This document shows positions 1 through 6,421 of a DNA stretch of 13,207 nucleotides, in pieces. How positions within the stretch are numbered: position 1 is the first letter of the stretch; the number at the start of each line of letters is the position of its first letter. Under the pieces are notes generated by a model. It made no database searches and was not told where the DNA came from. It saw only the letters and a list, made by a program, of their open reading frames with translations. The DNA is from JALYUA01 sp040004225 (GTDB taxonomy: Bacteria > Acidobacteriota > Thermoanaerobaculia > UBA5066 > Gp7-AA6): the NCBI GenBank assembly GCA_040004225.1, contig JBDUBI010000032.1, positions 1 to 13,207 of the forward strand, read 5' to 3'. The position numbers were made by a program, and so were the translations under genes.

Positions 1-985
1 ACTGCTGTCCATCGGAAGCAATGGAGGAAATGGCGTTGTTGCGGTATCCGCCGCCGGCCGCGGTCCACGCGACCCCGTCGCGGCTCGTCAGGATCGTGCC
101 GCGCGCGCCGACCGCGACGAGCGTCGATCCATCGCTGGCCAGGGCGGCGAGATCGCTGATGGTCGGAGAGGGCGCGTGCGTCCACCGCGCGCCGTCCGCA
201 CTCGAGAAGACGGTGCCCGCTTCTCCCACGCCGACGAAGCCCGAGCGCGTCCACTGGATCGATTGCATCGGGTACGCCAGACCCTGCGAGTCGCTCGACC
301 AGTTCATGCCGTCGGAGCTTCGCAGAACGCTCGCGCTCGCCATGAACCCGTTCGAGCCGACCACGAATTGCGCGCCGTTCCATGCGACCGACGTCAGCAT
401 GTCCCGGGTCAGAAAGTTTGCTCCGGTCCACGAGACACCGTCCGCGCTGACGAGCAGCGCGCCGATGTCCCCGACGGCGACGTAGCGGGAGCCGCTCCAG
501 GCCACGTCGCGCAGCGTCTGAGAAGACCCGGACGTTCGGGGGGTCCACGCCGCTCCATCGGGGCTGGTCGCGACGGCGCCGCCGTCACCGACCGCGACGA
601 ACTGCGAGCCGCTCCAGGCGAGCCGCCGCAGCGTCTGTGCGGTTCCGACGCCATGCGCCGTCCAGGAGATTCCATCCGGGCTCGAGAACGCGGTCCCACC
701 CGCACCCACCGCCAGAAACCGGGATCCGTTCCACGACACCGCCTCGAGGTCGGCGCGCGAGTTGGAGACACGGGGCGTCCAGTCCGCTCCGTCCGGACTC
801 GTCAGCACCGTGCCGGCGGCGCCGACCGCGACGAAGGTCCCCTTCCCGAAGGCAATCCCCGCGAGGCGATTCCCCTGAGGCATCGGATTGCGCCACTGAA
901 AGTCTCCGCACTGCGCGCCGGCGGGCGGCGCGACGGCGAGCGTGATCAAAGCGGCGAAGCAGAATTTCTTCAGGATTCCCGTCAT
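1..985 (-). CDS. Exported beta-propeller-like repeat protein, N-terminal part (3' end outside window)
   Basis: I read this frame directly from the minus strand. It is open from an ATG at 985-983 to the window edge (about 328 residues), so the C-terminus is missing. A clear Shine-Dalgarno (GGAGG, six bases upstream) supports the start. Residues 1-24 form a signal peptide (two lysines, hydrophobic core, cleavage probably after AGA before QCGD), so the protein is likely periplasmic or secreted. The rest is at least seven repeats of about 39 residues with the pattern L..vAWsGs.FVAVGdgGtv.tSpDG..WT. The S-x-D-G-x-x-W part resembles a degenerate Asp-box, as in sialidase/BNR and photosystem-II-stability-factor-like propellers. 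Repeat 5 is longer and diverged (FVVGSNGFMASASV). No catalytic residues are evident, so a binding or surface role is inference. A C-terminal sorting or FlgD-like domain could lie beyond the edge. Confidence 0.85.
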   Translation of the reverse strand, partial: MTGILKKFCFAALITLAVAPPAGAQCGDFQWRNPMPQGNRLAGIAFGKGTFVAVGAAGTVLTSPDGADWTPRVSNSRADLEAVSWNGSRFLAVGAGGTAFSSPDGISWTAHGVGTAQTLRRLAWSGSQFVAVGDGGAVATSPDGAAWTPRTSGSSQTLRDVAWSGSRYVAVGDIGALLVSADGVSWTGANFLTRDMLTSVAWNGAQFVVGSNGFMASASVLRSSDGMNWSSDSQGLAYPMQSIQWTRSGFVGVGEAGTVFSSADGARWTHAPSPTISDLAALASDGSTLVAVGARGTILTSRDGVAWTAAGGGYRNNAISSIASDGQQ

Positions 986-1010
986 GTTCGCCTCCGGTTT
1001 CGGTCCTTCG

Positions 1011-1016
1011 AGTATA
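1011..1016 (-). promoter_or_regulatory. Possible -10 box (TATACT) for the repeat-protein gene
   Basis: TATACT on the minus strand matches the sigma70 -10 consensus at five of six positions. It would start a transcript about 19 bases before the ATG at 985, leaving room for the GGAGG ribosome binding site. No good -35 box lies 16-18 bases upstream (the 17-base position reads CCGCCG), so the promoter is weak, activator-dependent or wrong. The rest of the 986-1110 gap holds nothing I recognise and no convincing terminator for the gene ending at 1111. Confidence 0.35.
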
Positions 1017-1110
1017 GACCGCGGGTCCGGGATCGGCGGGTGCCGAGGGAGGCCGGACATCGAAGCCGCCGGGCGGGCAGGGTTCCTCCAACCGTCGGAA
1101 GGTCCCCCGG

Positions 1111-1566
1111 CTACTCGTCGTCCTCGCGGGGGCCGGCGCCGAGGCGGGCGAGCGCTCGCATGCGGCTCCAGAGGTCGGAGCGCGGAGGCGCCATCGAGGT
1201 TCCGACGCCGAAAGAGGCGCAGACCCGCACCGCGACCGCCTCCGGGTTCTCTGCGAGCAATGCCTCCATCTTCCGGTCCCCCGGAAACCCGGCGCTGCGG
1301 GCCTGGTAACCGCGCCCGAACGAGCAGGCGAGCGAGACGAGCGCGAGGATCTTCGCGTCATCCGACGCGTCCGGGTTGCGCCTGGCGTAGCGGAGGAGCC
1401 ACGCGGCCAGATCCGTCTCGACGGCGGCCCCGGTCTCGCCAGCGACCCGATACTCCCCGAGAACGGCCCGAATGGGCGGGAGGGCGCGCCGGAAGATCTC
1501 GCTCACGGGAACCCCGGAGGGCTCCCCGTCCTGGACACCGCGGTCTCCCCCGCTGCTATGCGTCAT
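1111..1566 (-). CDS. Hypothetical protein, 151 aa
   Basis: The frame runs to a TAG at 1111-1113. I chose the ATG at 1566 (MTHSSGGDRG) because AGGAAGG lies just upstream. An in-frame TTG at 1590 would add eight residues but would turn that ribosome binding site into coding sequence. The protein is soluble, with no signal peptide or membrane segment. Residues about 25-110 look helical (EIFRRALPPIRAVLGEYRVA; AAWLLRYARRNP; DAKILALVSLACSFGRGYQA), followed by KMEALLAENPEAVAVRVCASFG. An acidic GPREDDE ends the chain. I do not recognise the family and propose no function. It lies downstream of the lolC-like gene on the same strand but is separated from it by a probable terminator, so it is probably transcribed on its own. 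Confidence 0.7.
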   Translation of the reverse strand: MTHSSGGDRGVQDGEPSGVPVSEIFRRALPPIRAVLGEYRVAGETGAAVETDLAAWLLRYARRNPDASDDAKILALVSLACSFGRGYQARSAGFPGDRKMEALLAENPEAVAVRVCASFGVGTSMAPPRSDLWSRMRALARLGAGPREDDE

Positions 1567-1619
1567 CGCCACCTTCCTGCGGCTGCGCAAATCTTCCGAG
1601 GTTCGTTGCGCAAGATCTT

Positions 1620-1633
1620 ACTCCCGCTGGAGT
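1620..1633. other. Small inverted repeat upstream of the 151-aa gene
   Basis: ACTCC-CGCT-GGAGT is a perfect 5-bp inverted repeat with a 4-base centre, immediately preceded by the palindrome AAGATCTT (1612-1619). It lies in the only AT-richer gap of this area, 54-67 bases upstream of the ATG at 1566 on the minus strand. It could be an operator or a small leader hairpin, or chance. No convincing promoter boxes accompany it: TAAGAT, read on the minus strand beside it, matches the -10 consensus at only four of six positions. Confidence 0.25.
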
Positions 1634-1663
1634 TAAAACGCTTCAGGTCCCACGCGGCGAGCG

Positions 1664-1699
1664 AAAAAAATTTTCCCGCTCGGGCGGGGCCGTCCCGCC
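1664..1699 (-). terminator. Probable intrinsic terminator of the aroF-carA-lolC operon
   Basis: Reading the minus strand, a GC hairpin (GGCGGG 1699-1694, five-base loop, CCCGCC 1688-1683) begins five bases after the TGA of the lolC-like gene. A T-rich tract follows (seven T at 1670-1664). The T-tract starts about 12 bases after the hairpin, farther than in a classical terminator. However, a second stem CGAGCG/CGCTCG encloses the A/T stretch (CGAGCG on the plus strand at 1658-1663 and CGCTCG at 1677-1682), giving a nested structure. It separates the operon from the next gene on the same strand. Confidence 0.55.
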
Positions 1700-1703
1700 G
1701 GGA

Positions 1704-2951
1704 TCACTCGTACCGGAGCGCCTCGGCGATGTCGATGCGCGAGGCCCGGCGGGCGGGAAGCCACGAGGCGACCAGGATCGCCAGCGCCGCAAAGCCGACG
1801 ATCGCGAGAAGGTCGATGCCGCGCACCAGAAAAGGAATGAAGGACACGAAATAGATCTCGGCCACGCCCGGCGGGAAAGAGAGGAGCCGGAATGCGGTCG
1901 CGGCCCGGCAGATGAGCGCGCCGACGAGGATCCCCGCGACCACGCCGCTCCCGCCGAGAAGCGCCCCCAGCCAGACGAAAACGCGGGAGAAGAACCTGGG
2001 CTCCGCTCCGAGGGTGGCCAGCACCCCGATGTCCCGCTTCTTCTCCTGGACGGTCATCACGAGGGTTGCGACGACATTGAAGGTCGAGACCGCCACGATC
2101 AGCCCGATGACCAGGAAGAGCGTGGTCTGCTGGAGCGCGAGCGCCGAGAAAAGCCCTCCGTTCATCGAACGCCAGTCGGTCACCGAGAACCCGCGACCCG
2201 CGACCTTTTCAATGGCCCGCGCCGCGACGTCCACGTCGGCCGACTTTTTGAGGCGCACCTCGATCACGTCCGCCGGGGACTCGAGGCGGCAGAGGGCGCG
2301 GAGAACGCCACGGTCCAGGAACACCCATTCGGAGTCGTACTCGGCAAAGTTCGTGCGAAATATCCTCGCGACCCGGAACTGCCCGAATCGGGGGGAAAGG
2401 CGCCCGGTCTCGCGAGCCCGGTCGGGGACGCCGAGCGTGACCGCATCCCCCGCGCGCACGTCGAGGCGGCGGGCGAGCTCCGTCCCGATCGCGATGCCGG
2501 GCAGCTCGCCGGCGCCGCCGCGCGTCAGGATGCGCTCGGCGAGCGGCAGGTAGGCGTCGATCTCCGAGACGGTCCGCTCCCGCGCCGGATCGACCCCCTT
2601 CAGAACCGCGTCCGATCCATCGGGCGTCGCCGACGACGAGGCCACCCCCGCCTGGTAGATGACGGGAGCGACGGCGCGAACTCCCGGGAGCCCGGCAATC
2701 CGACGTTCGGCGGCGTCGGTATCGGGGTAGCCGCCCGACGGCAACACCAGAGGAAAGACAACGACCTCGGCGTTTGACCCGATCAGTTTCTCGCGGATCT
2801 CGGTGCGGTACCCCGACAGGAGGCCCATCGCGACGACGAGCGCCGCCACGCCGAGGGCGATGCCGGCCATCGACAGCAGAGACACGGAGGAGACGAGCCG
2901 GGACGGACGCGCTCGCAGATACGCGAGCGCCACCTCGAGCTCGAGGGGCAT
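1704..2951 (-). CDS. lolC: LolC/LolE-family lipoprotein-releasing ABC transporter permease
   Basis: 415 residues, full family length. LolC/LolE are inner-membrane permeases that, with the ATPase LolD, extract lipoproteins for delivery to the outer membrane. The N-terminal MPLELEVALAYLRARPSR is the typical cytoplasmic start. TM1 is about residues 20-45 and the periplasmic domain about 46-265. The hallmark W..MN..LFSAL.L.....F.VIGLIVAVSTFN stretch covers about 260-292, with EKKRDIGVLATLGA at 303-316, inside the FtsX-like domain. Later membrane segments are at about 325-350 and 378-400, with a cytoplasmic tail ARRASRIDIAEALRYE. The start codon shares one base with the carA stop (TGATG at 2953-2949), so translation is probably coupled. 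No lolD is visible; it must be elsewhere if this works as a lipoprotein releaser. LolC, LolE and single LolF-type permeases cannot be separated by eye, so the symbol is provisional. Confidence 0.88.
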   Translation of the reverse strand: MPLELEVALAYLRARPSRLVSSVSLLSMAGIALGVAALVVAMGLLSGYRTEIREKLIGSNAEVVVFPLVLPSGGYPDTDAAERRIAGLPGVRAVAPVIYQAGVASSSATPDGSDAVLKGVDPARERTVSEIDAYLPLAERILTRGGAGELPGIAIGTELARRLDVRAGDAVTLGVPDRARETGRLSPRFGQFRVARIFRTNFAEYDSEWVFLDRGVLRALCRLESPADVIEVRLKKSADVDVAARAIEKVAGRGFSVTDWRSMNGGLFSALALQQTTLFLVIGLIVAVSTFNVVATLVMTVQEKKRDIGVLATLGAEPRFFSRVFVWLGALLGGSGVVAGILVGALICRAATAFRLLSFPPGVAEIYFVSFIPFLVRGIDLLAIVGFAALAILVASWLPARRASRIDIAEALRYE

Positions 2952-4072
2952 CAGGAGCCCGTCTGACTCGCGGTCGCCGGCTGCACCGCCGCTCTCGCGT
3001 CCCTCATCGAACGGACGAACTCCTCGAAGAGTCCGTGCGAGTCGCGCGGTCCGGGCGAAGACTCGGGATGAAACTGCGCCGCCAGGATCGGAAGCACCGC
3101 GTGCCGGAATCCCTCGAGTGTGCCGTCGTTCAGGTTCCGGTGGGTCGCGACGAGCTCCGGCGGGAGCCGGTCCGGATCGACGGCAAATCCGTGGTTCTGC
3201 GAGGTGATCGCGACGGCGCCGGTCGCAAGGTCAGCCACCGGGTGGTTCGCGCCCCGATGGCCGAACTTCAGCTTGAAGGTCTCTCCCCCGAGGGCGAGGC
3301 CGAGCAGCTGGTGGCCCAGGCAGATCCCGAAGATCGGGCGCTTCGGAATGAGGTTTTCGATCTGGCGGATGGGGCCGGCGAGCGCGGACGGATCGCCAGG
3401 CCCGTTCGAAAGAAAAATGCCATCGGGGTTTTCGGCGAGGATCGCCTGAGCCGTCGTCGAGGCCGGAAACACCGTCACGCGGCAGTGCGCCGCGTTGAGC
3501 AGCCGTACGATGTTCCTCTTCATTCCGTAGTCGATGGCGGCGACGTGAAACTGCTCCGCCCCCGAAGCCGGGAAGACGGACCTCTCCGACGGGGACACCC
3601 GCAGCGCCAGGTCGCTGCCGATCATTCCGGGGGAGGCGAGCACCTTGAGACGGAGCTCACCCGCATCTTCGATCTCGGTGGAGAGCCCCGCGCGCATGGC
3701 GCCCTCGCTGCGGATCCTCCGCACGAGGGCCCGAGTGTCGAGGCCGTGCAGCCCCAGAACTCCCGCCTCCATCAGGTACTCCGAGAGGCTCCGCTCTCCG
3801 CCCGTGCCGCTCCAGCGGCCCGGGAAGTCTCGAGCGACGAATCCGGAAACGTGGACCCGCCCCGACTCCGCTTCGTCTTCGCGGACCCCGTAGTTCCCGA
3901 CGTGCGCCGCCGTCATGACGACGATCTGACCCGAGTAGGAGGGATCCGTCAGGACCTCCTGGTATCCGCTCATCGCCGTGTTGAAGACGATCTCGCCGAA
4001 GTACGTGCCCGGGCGGCCGATCGCCTCGCCGCGCCAGGCGCTGCCGTCCTCGAGAACGAGGAGGCCGTTCAC
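2951..4072 (-). CDS. carA: Carbamoyl-phosphate synthase small subunit (glutamine amidotransferase)
   Basis: 373 residues from a GTG start, close to the usual CarA length. It hydrolyses glutamine and channels ammonia to CarB to make carbamoyl phosphate for arginine and pyrimidines. The N-terminal CPSase small-chain domain covers about 1-150 (GLLVLEDGSAWRGEAIG, FNTAMSGYQEVLTDPSYSGQ). The class I amidotransferase domain follows, with nucleophile Cys251 in GICLGHQ and His335/Glu337 in QFHPES; FLSNGPGDP (220-228) is also typical. The frame stays open upstream to 4546, but the family start aligns with the GTG at 4072. That GTG overlaps the aroF stop as GTGA, with no Shine-Dalgarno, which indicates translational coupling. 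carB, usually adjacent, is not in the window; lolC follows instead. Confidence 0.95.
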   Translation of the reverse strand: MNGLLVLEDGSAWRGEAIGRPGTYFGEIVFNTAMSGYQEVLTDPSYSGQIVVMTAAHVGNYGVREDEAESGRVHVSGFVARDFPGRWSGTGGERSLSEYLMEAGVLGLHGLDTRALVRRIRSEGAMRAGLSTEIEDAGELRLKVLASPGMIGSDLALRVSPSERSVFPASGAEQFHVAAIDYGMKRNIVRLLNAAHCRVTVFPASTTAQAILAENPDGIFLSNGPGDPSALAGPIRQIENLIPKRPIFGICLGHQLLGLALGGETFKLKFGHRGANHPVADLATGAVAITSQNHGFAVDPDRLPPELVATHRNLNDGTLEGFRHAVLPILAAQFHPESSPGPRDSHGLFEEFVRSMRDARAAVQPATASQTGS

Positions 4073-5082
4073 GCCGTGCGGCCGACGACGGGCGCGAGGA
4101 GGCGCACCTCGCGGACGAGCTCGGCGTACATGTCGGGAAGGAGAGCCTGAGGGCCGTCCGACAGCGCCGACTCCGGGTGCGCGTGCACTTCGATCAGGAG
4201 CCCGTCCGCCCCGCAGGCGACCGCCGCGCGCGACATGGGAAGAACCTTCTGCCGCTTCCCCGTCCCGTGAGAGGGATCCACGAGAATGGGAAGGTGCGAA
4301 ATGCGCTTCACGTAGGGAATCGCGGCGAGATCGAGGGTGTTCCGCGTGTGGTCGGCGAACGTGCGGACGCCTCGCTCGCAGAGCATCACCTCGTAGTTTC
4401 CTTCGGCGAGCAGGTATTCGGCGGAGAGGAGGAGCTCCTCGATCGTCGCCGACATCCCGCGCTTCAAGAGCACCGGTTTGCGCATCCGTCCGATCTTCCG
4501 CAGCAGCGAGAAGTTCTGCATGTTGCGCGCGCCGATCTGGAGACAATCGGCGTATTCCGCAACCATCTCCGCGGTTTCGGTGTCCAGCACCTCGGTCACG
4601 ATCGGCAGCCCGGTCTCGTCCCGCACCATGGCGAGGATTTTTAAACCTTCGAGGCCGAGGCCCTGGAACGAATAGGGCGAGGTGCGCGGCTTGAACGCTC
4701 CTCCCCGATAGAGGTTGGCCCCCGCCGCCTTCACCAGGTGGCCGATCTCAATCGCCTGCCGCTCCGACTCCACGGCGCAGGGGCCGGCGACCATCGCGAG
4801 GTGCGGCCCTCCGACCGACACGCCCCGGATCGAAACGACCGTATCCTCGCGCTTGGCCTCTCGCGACACGAGCTTGTAGGGGGCGGAAACCGGGATGACC
4901 TCCGCGACGCCGGGAAGGTTTTCAAACGCCCCGGCCTCGACCGTGCCCCGGTTCCCGGTGATGCCGATCGCGGTGCGCTGCGCGCCGGGGATCGGGTGCG
5001 CCGCGAGACCGAGCCCCTGCACGGTTTCGACGACGCGCCGCACGTCTTCGGCGCTGGCCGCCGCGTCCATGACGATGAGCAT
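4069..5082 (-). CDS. aroF: 3-deoxy-7-phosphoheptulonate (DAHP) synthase, type Ibeta with N-terminal regulatory domain
   Basis: 337 residues. It condenses phosphoenolpyruvate and erythrose 4-phosphate in the first step of the shikimate pathway. The sequence follows the Thermotoga-type enzyme closely from residue 1: a ferredoxin-like/ACT-like domain (about 1-70), a linker with PYKLVSRE, then a TIM barrel with MVAGPCAVES, GGAFKPRTSPYSFQGLG, QIGARNMQNF, KPVLLKRGM, LCERGVRTF, LPILVDPSHGTG and LIEVHAHPE. The metal-binding Cys (GPC), His (DPSHG) and Glu (IEVH) are present. In the type Ibeta family the N-terminal domain gives feedback control by aromatic amino acids. I chose the ATG at 5082 because it aligns with the family start and sits just below a consensus promoter; an in-frame GTG at 5112 overlaps the promoter. 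It heads the aroF-carA-lolC operon. Symbols for this family vary (aroF, aroG, aroA). Confidence 0.95.
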   Translation of the reverse strand: MLIVMDAAASAEDVRRVVETVQGLGLAAHPIPGAQRTAIGITGNRGTVEAGAFENLPGVAEVIPVSAPYKLVSREAKREDTVVSIRGVSVGGPHLAMVAGPCAVESERQAIEIGHLVKAAGANLYRGGAFKPRTSPYSFQGLGLEGLKILAMVRDETGLPIVTEVLDTETAEMVAEYADCLQIGARNMQNFSLLRKIGRMRKPVLLKRGMSATIEELLLSAEYLLAEGNYEVMLCERGVRTFADHTRNTLDLAAIPYVKRISHLPILVDPSHGTGKRQKVLPMSRAAVACGADGLLIEVHAHPESALSDGPQALLPDMYAELVREVRLLAPVVGRTA

Positions 5083-5096
5083 CGGGGTGCTATCAT
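5069..5096 (+). promoter_or_regulatory. Possible divergent promoter for the exported-protein gene
   Basis: ATGACG (5069-5074, four of six matches to TTGACA), a 16-base spacer and TATCAT (5091-5096, five of six matches to TATAAT) form a plausible plus-strand promoter. Transcription would start near 5103, giving a leader of about 40 bases before the ATG at 5143. The -35 box lies inside the start of aroF. The -10 box overlaps that of the minus-strand promoter by five positions, so the two promoters could exclude each other. Confidence 0.4.
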
Positions 5097-5120
5097 CATG
5101 GCCCGGATCCACCGTGTCAA
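5092..5120 (-). promoter_or_regulatory. Sigma70-type promoter of the aroF-carA-lolC operon
   Basis: On the minus strand a perfect -35 box TTGACA (5120-5115) is followed by a 17-base spacer and GATGAT (5097-5092), which matches the -10 consensus at four of six positions. The predicted start of transcription is about 5085-5086, only three or four bases before the aroF ATG at 5082. No Shine-Dalgarno fits in front of that ATG, so the mRNA would be leaderless or nearly so. The -10 box shares position with the -10 box of the opposing promoter. Confidence 0.55.
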
Positions 5121-5142
5121 ACCTCGTCGAAAGGCAGCCGGA

Positions 5143-5895
5143 ATGAGACGGATCGCTCTTTCACCGCACTACGCCCGGGCCCTGCGCGCTGCGCTCTTCG
5201 GTGTTGCCGTGCTTTTCGCCGCGTCGTCCCTTCTCGCCTACAACGTGAAGCTCAAGGACGGGTCGATCATCTTCGCGCGCACGAAGTACGAGGTGAAAGG
5301 CAAGAAGGCCATCATCACCCTCCAGAACGGCACGGTGACGAGCTATGACCTCGCGCAGATCGACATTCCGGGGACCGACCAGTACAACAAGGACAACCCG
5401 GGGAACGTACTGGTGATCGACAACACGGGGGACAGCCAGCTGGCGGTCCCTCTTCCCACGCCCAACCCGACGGTGAGCCTCCAGGACGTCCTCCGGAGGA
5501 AGAAGGTCTCTCTCGACACGCGCACCGGCCGCAACTCGGCCGCGGAGAACGCGGCGGCGGCGTCGATGCAGGTGGACGCGTCCGTCGACCAGGCGTTTCG
5601 CAAAGTGCTCGACGGCGCCGGAATCTCCCAGTACCGATTGACGGCGTCCCACGGCAAGATCCGATTCCTGGCGACGGCCAATAACGAGGAGACCGTCTTC
5701 AACACGATCTCGGCGGCGGCGCGCGCGGTCAGCGACCTCGCGGCGAGAGGACGGGACATTTCCGCGGAGATCGTCCTGACCACTTCGGGCGGGGAATCCG
5801 GGGGGACTTTCGAAATGACGGCGGATCAGGCGCGCCTGATCGTGAACGGAAGCGTGACGGTCGCGGACTACTTCTTGAAAAACGTGGTCCTCTGA
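5143..5895 (+). CDS. Exported protein of unknown function with an N-terminal small-barrel-like domain
   Basis: 250 residues from the ATG at 5143. An upstream in-frame ATG at 5098 would add 15 basic residues before the signal sequence and lies at or before the likely transcription start, so I rejected it. Residues 1-33 are a signal peptide (arginine-rich start, AALFGVAVLFAASSLLA), placing it in the periplasm or outside. Residues 33-75 (YNVKLKDGSIIFARTKYEVKG... then IITLQNGTVTSYDLAQIDIPG) alternate strands and turns like an SH3/Sm-type small barrel, as in many 'LKDG...' exported proteins. A Pro-rich linker (PLPTPNPT, 104-111), a basic segment and an Ala-rich stretch lead to a C-terminal alpha/beta domain (145-250) with QAFRKVLDGAGISQYRL. 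I do not recognise the family. It is divergent from aroF and precedes the DUF6526-like gene. Confidence 0.8.
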   Translation: MRRIALSPHYARALRAALFGVAVLFAASSLLAYNVKLKDGSIIFARTKYEVKGKKAIITLQNGTVTSYDLAQIDIPGTDQYNKDNPGNVLVIDNTGDSQLAVPLPTPNPTVSLQDVLRRKKVSLDTRTGRNSAAENAAAASMQVDASVDQAFRKVLDGAGISQYRLTASHGKIRFLATANNEETVFNTISAAARAVSDLAARGRDISAEIVLTTSGGESGGTFEMTADQARLIVNGSVTVADYFLKNVVL

Positions 5896-5901
5896 CCGCG
5901 G

Positions 5902-5928
5902 TGCGGAGACGCGCCCGGCGCCTCCGCA
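5902..5928 (+). other. Intercistronic hairpin
   Basis: TGCGGAG (5902-5908) pairs perfectly with CTCCGCA (5922-5928). After one A/C mismatch, CGC (5910-5912) pairs with GCG (5918-5920) around a five-base loop. It starts seven bases after the stop codon at 5893-5895. No T-tract follows, so it is not a classical intrinsic terminator. It may reduce read-through into the DUF6526-like gene or stabilise the upstream mRNA. Confidence 0.45.
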
Positions 5929-5980
5929 GCGACTCAAGACACTCAGCGAGAAGGGCGGATCCCCCGATCGAGGAGGCGAC

Positions 5981-6421
5981 ATGGCTCAGGCGCGGCCCCA
6001 GAACTACAAGAATCACCGGCGTTTCATCCCGATCTACCACTTCGTCGCGTTCGGAATCCTGGTCGTCAACGCCATCTACTCGCTCGTGCGGCTCGTCCGC
6101 GCGCCGTCCTGGGAGGGGGGGCTGGCGCTGGCGGTGGCGTTCGCGCTCCTCTGCGTCTTCTTCTTTTCCCGGGTCTTCGCGCTGACGGTTCAGGACAGGG
6201 TGATCCGACTCGAAATGCGGCAGCGGCTCGCGGCAATTCTCCCCGCGGATCTCCGCGGGCGCATCGACGAGCTCGACCGCGAGCAGCTCGTCGCCCTCCG
6301 GTTCGCCGGCGACGGCGAGATGCCGGACCTCGTCCGCGAAGTCCTGACGAACAAGATCGTCAACAGAGACGAGATCAAGAAGCGGATCAAGGACTGGCAG
6401 GCGGATTACTTCCGCTGCTAG
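5981..6421 (+). CDS. DUF6526-like small membrane protein
   Basis: 146 residues. AGGAGG at 5971-5976, four bases before the ATG, fixes the start. The sequence resembles proteins I recall under DUF6526: an N-terminal QNYKNHRRFIPIYHF box (7-21), a first membrane segment (about 17-38), the short VRAPSW loop, a second membrane segment (about 47-67), then ALTVQDRVIRLEMRQRL (67-83), LVALRFAGDGEMPDL (103-117) and a C-terminal NRDEIKKRIKDWQADYFRC. The layout is a hairpin of two helices with a charged cytoplasmic tail of about 75 residues. No function is established for the family as far as I know. It follows the exported-protein gene by 85 bases with a hairpin between, so co-transcription is possible. 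Its last 35 bases overlap the convergent membrane-protein gene. Confidence 0.85.
   Translation: MAQARPQNYKNHRRFIPIYHFVAFGILVVNAIYSLVRLVRAPSWEGGLALAVAFALLCVFFFSRVFALTVQDRVIRLEMRQRLAAILPADLRGRIDELDREQLVALRFAGDGEMPDLVREVLTNKIVNRDEIKKRIKDWQADYFRC

Noticed and set aside
942..2777. A 611-codon plus-strand frame spanning the 151-aa gene and much of lolC
   Set aside because: It is Arg/Pro-rich low-complexity sequence crossing two real genes and a terminator, so it is a shadow of high GC content.
4073..4546. N-terminal extension of carA to 531 residues
   Set aside because: CarA proteins start at the MNGLLVLEDG-like segment. The extension overlaps the conserved end of aroF, and the GTG at 4072 forms a standard four-base overlap.
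5098..5142. Earlier ATG (5098) for the exported protein
   Set aside because: It would put 15 basic residues before a normal signal peptide and lies at or before the predicted transcription start.
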